From positions 1,612,001 to 1,676,000 of the forward strand of contig OY762933.1 of the NCBI GenBank assembly GCA_963666765.1: a stretch of DNA of 64,000 bases. The letters are read 5' to 3'. Each line of letters starts with the position of its first letter. Position 1 is the stretch's first letter. The translations under genes and the position numbers were made by a program. Below the pieces are notes generated by a model. That model was not told where the DNA came from. It did no database searches and worked only from the letters and a program-made list of their open reading frames with translations. The stretch comes from Foliamicus sp963666765 (GTDB lineage Bacteria; Pseudomonadota; Gammaproteobacteria; Steroidobacterales; Foliamicaceae). Below are positions 52,209 through 60,946 of the stretch, piece by piece.

Positions 52209-53423
52209 ATGAAGACATACCTGGTAGGGGGCGCGGTGCGGGACCGGCTCCTGGGCCTTGAGGTACGCGAGCGCGACTGGGTGGTGGTGGGCGCCACCGC
52301 CGAACAACTCCTCAAGCAGGGATACAAGGAGGTCGGGCGCTCATTCCCCGTGTTCCTGCATCCCGACACGCAGGAGGAATACGCGCTGGCGCGGCGGGAG
52401 ACCAAGACCGCGCCGGGTTACCGGGGGTTCGAGGTCGAATTCGGACCCGAAGTGACGCTGGAAGAAGACCTGATGCGGCGCGACCTGACCATCAACGCCA
52501 TGGCCGAGGAGGACGGCGGGCGCCTTGTCGATCCCTACGGCGGCGAACGGGACGTCGCGGAAAAGGTGCTTCGCCACGTATCGCCCGCGTTTCGCGAAGA
52601 CCCGGTGCGGATCCTGCGCGTCGCCCGCTTCGCGGCCCGCTTCAACGGCCTCGGTTTCGGGATCGCCCCGGAGACGATGGCGCTGATGCGCGAAATGGTG
52701 GCGCGGGACGAGGCGGCGGCGCTGGTGCCCGAGCGCGTCTGGCAGGAGACGGTGCGGGCATTGGGCGAAGACGCTCCGCGGCGATTCTTCGAATTGTTGC
52801 GGGAATGCGGAGCCCTGAAGGTGATCTTCCCCGAGATCGACCGTCTCTGGGGAGTGCCGCAGCCGAAGCGCTGGCACCCGGAGATCGACACCGGCGTGCA
52901 CGTGATGATGGTGCTTGAACAGGCGGCCCGCTTTTCGTCGAAGGTCGAGGTCCGGTTTGCGGCGCTGACCCACGATCTCGGCAAGGGGGTCACGCCCGAG
53001 CAATTCTGGCCGCGGCACAGCGGCCACGAGGCGGCCAGCGTGCGGCTGGTGGGCGAAATGTGCGAACGGCTGGGCGCGCCGAAGCGGTTTCGCACGCTGG
53101 CGGAGAAGGTCGCGCGCTACCACGGCGTCTGCCACCGCGCCGACGAGCTGCGTCCCGACACCAGGCTCAAGGTGCTGGAATCGCTCGGCGCCTTTCGCGC
53201 CGACAGCCTGCTGGAAGATTTCCTGGTGGCCTGCGAGGCGGACTACCGCGGCCGCAAGGGCATGACCGAGGACGCCTACCCCGCCGCGGACGTTTTCCGC
53301 CGCGCGTACGCCGCCGCCAGCGCCGTGTCGGGCAAGGACCTGGCGGACGAAGGCTACGAAGGCGCCCGCCTCGGCGAGGAACTGCGCCGCCGCCGCGTTG
53401 CCGCCATTGCGGGTGGGCGGTAG
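52209..53423 (+). CDS. cca: CCA-adding tRNA nucleotidyltransferase
   Basis: Adds or repairs the 3' CCA of tRNA. 404 residues from ATG 52209, aligning along its length with E. coli Cca: YLVGGAVRDRLLGLEV, RRDLTINAMA, AFREDPVRILRVARFAARF, KRWHPEIDTGVHVMMVL. The HD phosphohydrolase domain is present (LTHDLGKGVTPEQFWPRHSG). The catalytic acid pair that reads DRD in E. coli is ERD here (RERDWVVVG), a conservative change at the first metal ligand. Palindromic element G follows 50 bp downstream. Confidence 0.94.
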   Translation: MKTYLVGGAVRDRLLGLEVRERDWVVVGATAEQLLKQGYKEVGRSFPVFLHPDTQEEYALARRETKTAPGYRGFEVEFGPEVTLEEDLMRRDLTINAMAEEDGGRLVDPYGGERDVAEKVLRHVSPAFREDPVRILRVARFAARFNGLGFGIAPETMALMREMVARDEAAALVPERVWQETVRALGEDAPRRFFELLRECGALKVIFPEIDRLWGVPQPKRWHPEIDTGVHVMMVLEQAARFSSKVEVRFAALTHDLGKGVTPEQFWPRHSGHEAASVRLVGEMCERLGAPKRFRTLAEKVARYHGVCHRADELRPDTRLKVLESLGAFRADSLLEDFLVACEADYRGRKGMTEDAYPAADVFRRAYAAASAVSGKDLADEGYEGARLGEELRRRRVAAIAGGR

Positions 53424-53472
53424 CCGGCCCTTCGGCCTTTGCGTGCTCACCTTTGTGCCGGTCCTTCGGCCT

Positions 53473-53560
53473 TTGCCTCCCTTCCTGTGGAGCGTCGGCG
53501 ACAGGAGTCGCCGCCGAGCCCCATGGATGGGTTCATGCGTCTCCACAGGAAGGGGGGCAA
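53473..53560. repeat. compound palindromic element G
   Basis: 20-bp arms (53473-53492 and 53541-53560) with one mismatch around a 48-bp centre. The first inner hairpin is GGCGAC-AGGA-GTCGCC, then CGAGCC, then CCATGGATGGGTTCATG, then GCGTCTCC. The second half is shared with element F. A 19-bp near-repeat ending CCTTCGGCCTTTGC occurs twice just upstream (53424-53476). Located between cca and an aldo/keto reductase gene, both plus strand. Confidence 0.8.
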
Positions 53561-53629
53561 GAAAAAGCCTGCGATGCGGTGATCCGGTAGTATTGAGCGT
53601 TTAAAGAATTCAGGCGCGAGGAGCAGGAC

Positions 53630-54532
53630 ATGAACCTGAGGATTTCGAGAAGGGAGGCGTTGCTCGGCGCGGGCGCTGCCGGGCTGGCGCTGAGCCTGCC
53701 TGCAGTGGGCCGGGCGGATATCCGCATGCACCACATTCCGTCCAGCGGCGAGGCCCTGCCGCCGGTGGGCCTGGGCACTTCGCGCGTGTTCAACAGCGTC
53801 AGCGGCGAGAACCAGCGCGCCGCGCTGGTCGAGGTGCTGGAAGCGCTGTTCGCCGGCGGCACCCTGGTGGACACCTCTCCGATGTACGGCAATTCCGAGA
53901 CCCACCTGGGCGAGCTGCTTCCGTCGGCCGCCGGCAACGAGACGATGTTCTGCGCCACCAAGGTCTGGACGGAAGGGCGCGAGTCCGGCGTAAAACAGAT
54001 GCGGGAATCCATGCAGAAGATGGGCGTGGACCGGATCGACCTGATGCAGGTCCACAACCTGGTGGACTGGGAGGTACACCGCGAAACCATGCTGGAGATG
54101 CAGGCGGACGGCACGTTCCGCTACCTCGGCATCACCACGTCGAACCCCCGGCAGTTCAGCGACTTCGAGCGCGTGATGCAGGCCGCCGACTGGGATTTCG
54201 TGCAGCTCAACTACAGCCTGGGCGAGCGCGAAGCGGAACAGCGCCTGCTGCCGCTGGCGCAGGAGAAGGGCATGGCGGTGATGGTGAACCGGCCTTTCGT
54301 GCGCGGCGACCTGTTCCGCCGCGTCGGCCGCAAGAAACTGCCGGACGTCGCGGCCGAACTCGGCTGCGAAAGCCCCGCCCAGTTGTTCCTCAAGTGGATC
54401 CTGGGCCAACCGGCGGTCACCTGCGTTATTCCGGCCACCACCAAGGTCAAGCACATGGTGGACAACCTCGGCGCGGCTCTGGGGCCGCTGCCGGACGCTG
54501 AACAGCGCGAGCGAATCGAAGCCTGGTTATAA
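53630..54532 (+). CDS. exported (Tat-type) aldo/keto reductase
   Basis: 300 residues. The N-terminus ISRREALLGAGAAGLALSLP looks like a Tat signal (S-R-R-x-x-L), so the NADP enzyme would be exported folded. AKR features: PPVGLGTSR, DTSPMYGNSETHLGELL (catalytic Asp/Tyr), ATKVW (Lys), DLMQVHNLVDW (His). A periplasmic AKR is uncommon because NADPH is not supplied outside; cofactor would be carried along or the motif could be a lipid/membrane anchor. Its last 6 bp overlap folK on the other strand. Confidence 0.85.
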   Translation: MNLRISRREALLGAGAAGLALSLPAVGRADIRMHHIPSSGEALPPVGLGTSRVFNSVSGENQRAALVEVLEALFAGGTLVDTSPMYGNSETHLGELLPSAAGNETMFCATKVWTEGRESGVKQMRESMQKMGVDRIDLMQVHNLVDWEVHRETMLEMQADGTFRYLGITTSNPRQFSDFERVMQAADWDFVQLNYSLGEREAEQRLLPLAQEKGMAVMVNRPFVRGDLFRRVGRKKLPDVAAELGCESPAQLFLKWILGQPAVTCVIPATTKVKHMVDNLGAALGPLPDAEQRERIEAWL

Positions 54533-55036
54533 GCCCAACGGCGACGCTTTCCGGAGGCGGCGGGGGCCGGCGAAGGAGCGCCAGAGTTCGGCGATGGTGG
54601 CGCCGGCGGCCGGGTGGCGGAGGTCGGGCGCGAGGTCGGCCAGCGGCTTGAGAACGAAGGCGTAGCGTTCAATGTCGGGGTGAGGCAGCTTCAGCGCCTG
54701 GTCCACGCGGTCGCCGTGGAGCAGCAGGTCGAGGTCCAGCGTGCGCGAGGAAAACTTGCCGCCTGAACGGTCGCGGCCCGCCTGTGCTTCCAGTTCCGCA
54801 AGCCGTTGGCGCACCCGCCCGGGCGATTCCTCCGTGCGAAACCCGGCCACGAGGTTGAGAAAGTCCGGGCCGCTGAAGCCCTCGGCCGGGCTTTGATAGA
54901 GCGGCGAAAGCTCATGCTCGCCGTAGTATTCGCCGAGCGCCTTGCAGGCGGCCTCGAGGTTGGCGCGCGGATCGATGTTGCTGCCCGCGCTGACGAATAC
55001 GCGCACCGGAGCGTTCGCGCGCGCGTCCTCTTTCAC
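54527..55036 (-). CDS. folK: 2-amino-4-hydroxy-6-hydroxymethyldihydropteridine pyrophosphokinase
   Basis: 169 residues from GTG 55036, overlapping the folB stop as GTGA. Transfers pyrophosphate from ATP to the pterin in folate synthesis, the step after FolB. Motifs: VFVSAGSNIDPRANLEAAC, YQSPAEGFSGPDFLNLV and SSRTLDLDLLLHGD (metal Asp pair). LPHPDIERYAFVLKPLADL closes the domain. The coupled folB-folK order is a standard folate operon. Confidence 0.93.
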   Translation of the reverse strand: MKEDARANAPVRVFVSAGSNIDPRANLEAACKALGEYYGEHELSPLYQSPAEGFSGPDFLNLVAGFRTEESPGRVRQRLAELEAQAGRDRSGGKFSSRTLDLDLLLHGDRVDQALKLPHPDIERYAFVLKPLADLAPDLRHPAAGATIAELWRSFAGPRRLRKASPLGL

Positions 55037-55404
55037 GCGTCCTTGTGCGTTCGATTGCCGCGTTCGATCACCACGCCCACGTCGCGCGCATTGCGCAGCG
55101 CGTAAGGCTTGCGCGCCGTCACGCGCACCCATTGCGCGCCATGCTGCTCCAGCACCAGCGACGCGATGGCTTCAGCCAGGGTCTCGATCAATTCGTAGGC
55201 GCGGCCTGTCGCCAGTGCCGTAATGTCCTGCGACACGCGCTTGTAATCAAGCGTGGCGCCGATCTCGTCCGCCGCCGCCGCCTTCGCCGCGTCAACGGCG
55301 ATCTCCAGATCCACTCCGACCACCTGGGGCGCAGCCTTCTCCCAGCGATTAACGCCCACGGTCGCCTTCACGCGCAAATCCCGAATGATGATTCTGTCGG
55401 TCAT
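55033..55404 (-). CDS. folB: dihydroneopterin aldolase
   Basis: 123 residues, the normal FolB size. Converts dihydroneopterin to 6-hydroxymethyldihydropterin. IIIRDLRVKATVGVNRWEKA contains the conserved N-terminal strand with the pterin-contacting region, TLDYKRVSQDI the conserved Tyr, and RVTARKPYALRNARDVGVVI the catalytic Lys. Divergent from tsaD with only 26 bp between start codons, so the two promoters must overlap the genes. Confidence 0.93.
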   Translation of the reverse strand: MTDRIIIRDLRVKATVGVNRWEKAAPQVVGVDLEIAVDAAKAAAADEIGATLDYKRVSQDITALATGRAYELIETLAEAIASLVLEQHGAQWVRVTARKPYALRNARDVGVVIERGNRTHKDA

Positions 55405-55430
55405 TTCCGGCGAAGACTAAAATCCTTGCG

Positions 55431-56465
55431 GTGCGGGTTCTGGGAATCGAAACGAGTTGCGATGAAACCGGCGTGGCCGTTTACGGGTCGCGCCGGGGCC
55501 TTTTGGCGCACCGATTGTATAGCCAGGCCCGGCAGCATGCGGAATTCGGGGGCGTGGTGCCGGAACTGGCCTCGCGCGACCATATCAAGCGCCTGGCCGG
55601 GCTTGTGAAGGGGACGCTTGACGACGCCGGTTTACGAAAATCGGACCTGAGCGGCATCGCCTGCACCGCGGGCCCCGGCCTGATCGGCGCCTTGCTGGCG
55701 GGGCTTGTGTTCAGCGGCGGACTGGCGCGCGCGCTGGGCGTGCCGCTGATCGGCGTGCATCACATGGAGGCACATCTTCTCGCCCCCCTGCTCGAGGGTG
55801 ACTCGCCCGATTTTCCGTACCTGGCGCTGCTGGTCTCCGGCGGCCACAGCCTGCTGGTGGACGTGCGCGGCTACGGCGATTACGCCGTGCTGGGCGAATC
55901 GCTGGACGATGCCGCCGGCGAGGCCTTCGACAAGGGCGCCAAGCTGCTTGGCCTGGGCTATCCCGGCGGGCCGGAAATTGCCCGGCTGGCGGAACAGGGC
56001 GAGCCGGGCCGTTTCACTCTGCCGACGCCGATGCGCGGACGCAAGGATCTGAACTTCAGCTTCTCCGGGCTCAAGACCGCCCTGCTCTACAAGGTGCGCG
56101 ACCTGGCCGCCAACGGGCCGCTCACCGAAACCGACCGGGCCTCGCTGGCGCTGGCGCTGGAAACGGCGATCGTCGGCTCGCTACTCGACCGCACGGCGCG
56201 CGCGCTGGATGCGACCGGGCACGGCAGCCTGGTCGTGGCGGGCGGCGTGGGCGCGAACCGCCGCCTTCGGTCGCAATTGAAGGACTTGTGCCGGGAGTCC
56301 GGCGTAGGCCACTATTACCCGCGCGCCGAGTACTGCACCGACAACGGCGCGATGATCGCGCTTACCGGCTGCCTGCGCCTTGCCGGCGGCGTCCCCGGAC
56401 CGGCCTGGCCCGATGCCCGCCCCCGCTGGAACCTGAGCGAAGTTCCGCCCTTCACCCCCGCCTGA
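55431..56465 (+). CDS. tsaD: tRNA N6-threonylcarbamoyladenosine synthase component TsaD
   Basis: Transfers threonylcarbamoyl to A37 of ANN-decoding tRNAs with TsaBE. 344 residues from GTG 55431. Metal-binding HHMEAHLLAPLLE, ASKHA-fold ATP motifs VLGIETSCDETGVAVY and LVVAGGVGANRRLRSQL, and SGGHSLLVDV are all present. It is commonly next to rpsU in gammaproteobacteria; here it has moved near the folate genes, while rpsU lies about 40 kb away. Confidence 0.95.
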   Translation: MRVLGIETSCDETGVAVYGSRRGLLAHRLYSQARQHAEFGGVVPELASRDHIKRLAGLVKGTLDDAGLRKSDLSGIACTAGPGLIGALLAGLVFSGGLARALGVPLIGVHHMEAHLLAPLLEGDSPDFPYLALLVSGGHSLLVDVRGYGDYAVLGESLDDAAGEAFDKGAKLLGLGYPGGPEIARLAEQGEPGRFTLPTPMRGRKDLNFSFSGLKTALLYKVRDLAANGPLTETDRASLALALETAIVGSLLDRTARALDATGHGSLVVAGGVGANRRLRSQLKDLCRESGVGHYYPRAEYCTDNGAMIALTGCLRLAGGVPGPAWPDARPRWNLSEVPPFTPA

Positions 56466-56468
56466 CTC

Positions 56469-57206
56469 TTACCAGCCGATGCTGCGGCCGCCGTCCACGG
56501 CGATGATCTGGCCGGTCACGAACGGCGCGTCGCAGACCACGAAACGCACCAGCCGGGCCACGTCGCGCGGCTCACCGGCCCGGCCGAGCGGCGTCTTCGA
56601 AAGGATCGCCTTCTTCACGTTCTCAGGCGGCGGCGGATCGGCCCACATCACCATGCCCGGCGCGATGCCGTTTACCCGCACCTCCGGCGCGAGTTCGCCG
56701 GCCAGGCTTAGCGTCAGGGCCGCGAGCCCGGCCTTGGCCGCGCTGTACACCGGGTAGCCCCGAAGCGGGATGCGGGCGTGGATATCGACCATGTTCACGA
56801 TCACGCCGCCCGAGGCCCTGAGCGCCGGCGCCAGCGCCTGCGACAGGAACACCGGGGCCTTGAGATTGCTGCCCACCAGGCTCTGCCAGTCGTTCTCGGT
56901 AATCTCGCCCACCGCCGTGGGATAGAAGGTCGAGGCGTTGTTCACCAGGCAGTCGAGGCGGCCGGCGCGGTCCAGAACCTCCGCGGCCAGGCGCTCGCAG
57001 GCGCCTTCACCGAGCAGATCGCCCTGCAGGGAGAACGCGGAGTCGCCGCGAAGCCCGTTCAGCCGCGCCACCAGCGCGTCGGCGTCCGTGCGAGAGCGAT
57101 TGCAATGCACCGCCAGCGTGAACCCGGCAGCGTGCAGTTCCCCGGCGATCGCCGCGCCCACGCGCTTGGCTCCGCCGGTCACCAGTGCGACTTTCGCCGT
57201 CGTCAT
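56469..57206 (-). CDS. pteridine reductase-like SDR (FolM type)
   Basis: 245 residues. The cofactor motif TGGAKRVGAAIA has the Arg-x-Gly variant (TGxxxRxG) typical of pteridine reductases rather than TGxxxGxG. VHCNRS, NNASTFYPTAVGEI and active-site YSAAKAGLAALT match PTR1/FolM, which reduce dihydropterins or dihydromonapterin. Proximity to folK and folB supports a pterin substrate. It converges with tsaD (3-bp gap) and is divergent from the methyltransferase gene. Confidence 0.82.
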   Translation of the reverse strand: MTTAKVALVTGGAKRVGAAIAGELHAAGFTLAVHCNRSRTDADALVARLNGLRGDSAFSLQGDLLGEGACERLAAEVLDRAGRLDCLVNNASTFYPTAVGEITENDWQSLVGSNLKAPVFLSQALAPALRASGGVIVNMVDIHARIPLRGYPVYSAAKAGLAALTLSLAGELAPEVRVNGIAPGMVMWADPPPPENVKKAILSKTPLGRAGEPRDVARLVRFVVCDAPFVTGQIIAVDGGRSIGW

Positions 57207-57246
57207 TGCCCTTGCGCCGCCCTTTGCTGCCCGGAGGCGGCATTAT

Positions 57247-58437
57247 ATGAAGCCGCCCGTGAATTCGAACGATCACAAGCCCACCAGGCCGCCCCGGCAC
57301 ATTTCCGCCGCCATCACCGGATCCGGCGGCTGGCTCGCGTTCGACCGCTACATGGAGCTGGCGCTCTATCACCCCGACGAGGGCTATTACGGCGCCGGCC
57401 GGGCCCGGTTCGGCGAGGGTGGAGACTTCGATACCGCGGCGGAAACGTCGGCTCTGTTCGGGCGCGCGCTGGCGGGCCAGTGCGCCGAAGTACTCGCTGC
57501 CCTGAACGGCGGAGATATCGTGGAGCTGGGACCGGGCAGCGGCCGCCTGGCCGAGGTGATGCTGGCCGAGCTGAAGGCCCTGGGCATGCTTCCGCGGCGC
57601 TATCTCCTGGTCGAGCCCGCTCCCGGCCTGCGCGCCGGGCAGCGCGAGCGCCTGGAAAACGCGCACCCGGACCTGGCCGAAAGGCTTGAATGGGTGGATC
57701 GGCTCACGCACGAACGCCTGCGCGGCGTGATTCTCGCCAACGAAGTGATCGACGCCCTGCCCTGCAAGTGCTTTCGGCGCGCACCGGGGCACTGGCTGGA
57801 GCGGGGCGTGAGTTCGGGCGCGAAGCGGCTGCGCTGGGAGGACCGACGCGCCGACACGGCGCTGGAGAAGGCCCTGGACGCGCTCCAGGCGGAACTGCCC
57901 TGGAGCCTGCCGGAGGGGTATTGCTCGGAAATCCGGGTGAACCTGGATGAGTTCATCGGGGAACTGTCCCAGTCGCTGGAGGCCGGCCTGGTTCTTCTGG
58001 CCGATTACGGGCTTCCCCGGCGCGAGCTGTATCTGGCCGAACGTGACGAGGGCACCCTGGGCTGCCATTCCAGGCAGCGCTGGCACGACGACCCGTTTCG
58101 TCGGCCCGGGCGCGAAGACATCACCGCCTGGGTGGACTTCACGGCGGTCAGGCGCAGCGCGGAGGCGGCCGGCCTGGAAGCGGTGGGCTTCGCCAGCCAG
58201 GCGCAGTTCCTGCTGGGAGCCAAAATCCTTGAACTGGCGGGATCGCCGCCCGCACCGGAGGACGCCGCGGCGCTGCGCCGGCTGATGCTTCCCGGGGGCA
58301 TGGGCGAAGCCTTCAAGTTCCTGGGGCTGTCCACGGAAGGGATCGAGGCGCCCTGCGGCTTCGACGGGCGCAACATGCTGGCGTCGCTGGAACCGGGCCG
58401 CGCCCGCGATCCTGCGGGCCGGGCGGCCGGCGCATGA
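57247..58437 (+). CDS. SAM-dependent methyltransferase, MidA/NDUFAF7 (DUF185) family
   Basis: 396 residues from ATG 57247. LAFDRYMELALYHPDEGYYG at the N-terminus and DFDTAAETSALFGRALAGQ are DUF185 hallmarks; SAM motif I is IVELGPGSGRLAEVML, and LADYGLPRRELY supplies the late motif. The mitochondrial homologue NDUFAF7 symmetrically dimethylates an Arg of complex I NDUFS2; the bacterial target is not established. It overlaps uppP by 4 bp (ATGA). The frame is open upstream to 56938, antisense to the pteridine reductase, and that part is rejected. Confidence 0.88.
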   Translation: MKPPVNSNDHKPTRPPRHISAAITGSGGWLAFDRYMELALYHPDEGYYGAGRARFGEGGDFDTAAETSALFGRALAGQCAEVLAALNGGDIVELGPGSGRLAEVMLAELKALGMLPRRYLLVEPAPGLRAGQRERLENAHPDLAERLEWVDRLTHERLRGVILANEVIDALPCKCFRRAPGHWLERGVSSGAKRLRWEDRRADTALEKALDALQAELPWSLPEGYCSEIRVNLDEFIGELSQSLEAGLVLLADYGLPRRELYLAERDEGTLGCHSRQRWHDDPFRRPGREDITAWVDFTAVRRSAEAAGLEAVGFASQAQFLLGAKILELAGSPPAPEDAAALRRLMLPGGMGEAFKFLGLSTEGIEAPCGFDGRNMLASLEPGRARDPAGRAAGA

Positions 58438-59225
58438 GCCTCTGGCAGATCGTCCTGCTGGCCCTGCTGCAGGGCGTCACCGAGTTCCTGCCGATTTCGA
58501 GCTCGGCGCACCTGATCCTGGTGCCGGCCTGGCTCGGCTGGGACGACCAGGGCATCGCCTTCGACGTGGCCGTGCACTTCGGCAGCCTCATCGCCGTGAT
58601 CGCGTTCTCGCGCCGCGAGCTCGCCGCGATCCTGGGGGAATGGCGGGCCTGGCTCCTGTATCGCGCGCCGCCCGGGCCTTCGGCGCGGCTCGGATTGATG
58701 ATCGTGGTGGCATCGCTTCCGGTCGGCGTGCTTGGCCTGCTGCTGCACGACACGGTTGAAGCGTCGTTCCGCGAGCCACGGCTCATCGCGGTGGCCGGCG
58801 CGCTGTTCGCGGTCCTGATGGTGTGGGCGGACCGGCGCCCGCAATACGACACCCGCCTGCGCGAGATCGGCTTCAAACAGGCGCTGTGGATCGGCTGCGG
58901 CCAGGCACTGGCCCTGATTCCCGGCGCGTCGCGCTCCGGCGTGACCATTACGGCCGCCCGGGTACTGGGCATGGCGCGCCCGGCGGCGGCCCGCCTGTCA
59001 TTCCTGCTGGCGATACCGGTCATCCTGGCGGCCGCAGGGCTGGAGACGCTGAGCCTCGGCGCCGCGCCCGCCGGCGCCGACTGGGGCGCGCTGGCGCTGG
59101 GCATGGCCGTGGCCGGGGTGGCCGCTTTCCTTTGCATGGGCCTGCTGCTGCGGCTGGTCGCGCGCTGGGGCCTGTGGCCGTTCGCGCTCTACCGCCTGGC
59201 GCTCTCCGCCGTGATCCTGCTCTAG
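58434..59225 (+). CDS. uppP: undecaprenyl-diphosphatase
   Basis: Recycles the lipid carrier of peptidoglycan and O-antigen synthesis by dephosphorylating C55-PP at the inner membrane. 263 residues, about eight membrane segments. The BacA/UppP signatures LQGVTEFLPISSSAHLIL and LIPGASRSGVTITAARVLG are intact. ATG 58434 sits in the stop of the methyltransferase gene. Confidence 0.95.
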   Translation: MSLWQIVLLALLQGVTEFLPISSSAHLILVPAWLGWDDQGIAFDVAVHFGSLIAVIAFSRRELAAILGEWRAWLLYRAPPGPSARLGLMIVVASLPVGVLGLLLHDTVEASFREPRLIAVAGALFAVLMVWADRRPQYDTRLREIGFKQALWIGCGQALALIPGASRSGVTITAARVLGMARPAAARLSFLLAIPVILAAAGLETLSLGAAPAGADWGALALGMAVAGVAAFLCMGLLLRLVARWGLWPFALYRLALSAVILL

Positions 59226-59250
59226 GTGCATATTGCTTATACTCGGCGGA

Positions 59251-60306
59251 ATGAAGAAATTCCTGATCGCGATTGCCGCCATCTTCGGACTGCTGCTGCT
59301 GGCCGGGGTGGGCTCCATGGCGCGCATGAACGCCTTCACCAGCGTGGACGACGAGCTGCCCTGGGCCTGCGAGGCTATCAGCCTGCCGGGCAGCGCCGAG
59401 GACATCGTGATCGACCACATGCGCGGCATCGCCTACCTGTCGGTGCTCGACCGGCGGGCGCTGCTTTCCAACCGCAGCATCCGGGGCGTCATCATGGCGC
59501 TGGACCTGAATGCCGATCCCGTCGGCCAGTTCCTGCCCCTGGCGGAACTGCCCTCCCACCTGCATCCGCACGGACTGAGCCTGCACCAGGACGCCGCCGG
59601 AAACACGCGGCTTTTCGTGATCAATCATCCGCGCGAGCGCGGCGAAGGCCCGGAGGCGGTGGAAATCTTCGAACTGCGCGACGACGGCCTGCTGCACCAC
59701 CTGCGCTCCGTGCGCAGCCCGCTCATGAACAGCCCCAACGACATCCAGGCCGTGGGCGCGGAGCAGTTCATGGCGGTCAACGACACCGGAGCCGTCAATC
59801 GCTTCCAGCAAATACAGGAGTTCCTGTTCGGGGCGGGCCTGGCCAGGGCCGTGTACTACGACGGCCAGGTCATGCGCGTGGCCGCCGACAAGCTCGCCGG
59901 CGGCGCCGGCATCGCTTTCGCCGACGGCCGCTTTGTCATCTCGGAGACCCAGGGCAAGCGGCTGAAGTTCATGACGGCGGACAGCGACGGAAGGCTGACC
60001 GAAGAGTCGCGCGTTGCCATGCCGGGTTTTCCCGACAATATCGACGTGGACGCCGACGGCAAGCTGTGGGTCGCGGAGCACCCCAACGGCATGGCGCTGG
60101 GACGGCACTTCGGCGACAAGGACTATCCCGCGCCGAGCCGCTTCTATCGCCTCAACGCCGACGGCAGCGGGCTGGAACTGGTGGCGGCCGATTCCGGGCG
60201 GATGCACTCCGCCGGCAGCGTCGCCGCGCGCTACGGCAACAAGCTGCTGCTGGGCTCGATCACCGCCACCCGCGTGCAGCTATGCAAGATTCCCGAGGGA
60301 GGTTGA
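59251..60306 (+). CDS. paraoxonase/SMP-30-like membrane-anchored beta-propeller
   Basis: 351 residues from ATG 59251. Residues 3-20 (FLIAIAAIFGLLLLAGVG) form a signal anchor. The six-bladed propeller has calcium-site motifs as in PON1: HLHPHGLSLHQD, LFVINHPRERGEG, SPNDIQAVG and PGFPDNIDVDADGKLWVAEH. Family members are lactonases/arylesterases or strictosidine synthase-like. It stands 25 bp after uppP and 1 bp before the next gene, so it is probably part of that transcript. The substrate is unknown. Confidence 0.82.
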   Translation: MKKFLIAIAAIFGLLLLAGVGSMARMNAFTSVDDELPWACEAISLPGSAEDIVIDHMRGIAYLSVLDRRALLSNRSIRGVIMALDLNADPVGQFLPLAELPSHLHPHGLSLHQDAAGNTRLFVINHPRERGEGPEAVEIFELRDDGLLHHLRSVRSPLMNSPNDIQAVGAEQFMAVNDTGAVNRFQQIQEFLFGAGLARAVYYDGQVMRVAADKLAGGAGIAFADGRFVISETQGKRLKFMTADSDGRLTEESRVAMPGFPDNIDVDADGKLWVAEHPNGMALGRHFGDKDYPAPSRFYRLNADGSGLELVAADSGRMHSAGSVAARYGNKLLLGSITATRVQLCKIPEGG

Positions 60307-60307
60307 A

Positions 60308-60883
60308 ATGATTACCGAAGCACAGGAGCGCGTACGCCGGGAGCGCATGCGCATGTCGATGGTTCGCCGCACGCTGGGCGCGGCGCTGGAAGGCGAAGCG
60401 GCGGCCGACAATCCGGTCCCGGTGTACCTGGCCTGTTCGGACTATCTCAAGCACGCGCTGGACCGCCTGCATGCCCAGGACCACCGGCTGTGGGAACGGC
60501 TGAATCCGCACGCCGGTCCCGAAGACGCCGTATTTCGCGACAAGCTGGACAGGCTGAAGGAGCGCCTGGCCGCCAGCGAGCAGGCCCTGGCCGGACTTAT
60601 GCGGGCGCGAGACGCGCTCGGCACCCGCGGCGCCTCCGAGCGCGAGGGCTTCGAGGACGAGGCGCGGCGGTTCCTGGACGTGTTTCTCAACATCCTCTCG
60701 GCCAGCCGGCATTCGACGCTGGCCGAGGAAGAGGCGGAGTTTGCCGACGCCGACTGGGACTATGTGGCCGACAACACGGCCGATGCCGCGGCCGAGGAAG
60801 GCCGGCTGTTCGGCGAGGTCGAAAAGGCTGCGCCCGGATTCATGGATTCGCTGCCTCCGATCCAGCCCCCGCCCGGCCACTAG
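60308..60883 (+). CDS. uncharacterised His-rich helical protein
   Basis: 191 residues from ATG 60308. Predicted all-helical: VYLACSDYLKHALDRLHAQD, a Glu/Arg-rich helix (KLDRLKERLAASEQALAGLM), then RFLDVFLNILSASRHSTLAE and an acidic C-terminus. The spacing of His residues and the overall four-helix pattern vaguely suggest a hemerythrin-like bundle, but the required HxxxE/HxxxH ligand set is not convincingly present. It is tightly linked to the paraoxonase-like gene (1 bp). Confidence 0.6.
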   Translation: MITEAQERVRRERMRMSMVRRTLGAALEGEAAADNPVPVYLACSDYLKHALDRLHAQDHRLWERLNPHAGPEDAVFRDKLDRLKERLAASEQALAGLMRARDALGTRGASEREGFEDEARRFLDVFLNILSASRHSTLAEEEAEFADADWDYVADNTADAAAEEGRLFGEVEKAAPGFMDSLPPIQPPPGH

Positions 60884-60946
60884 CCCCCTCTCTCCCAAGC
60901 AGGGCGAGGGAACACGCCTGAGCGTTTGGAGCGTTACAATTCAGGC

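Noticed and set aside
53424..53476. Twofold CCTTCGGCCTTTGC repeat as a possible CRISPR-like or tandem array
   Set aside because: Only two copies with a short gap, next to element G; too little for an array.
60308..60883. Hemerythrin assignment for the His-rich helical protein
   Set aside because: The His/Glu ligand spacing does not match hemerythrin; left as uncharacterised.
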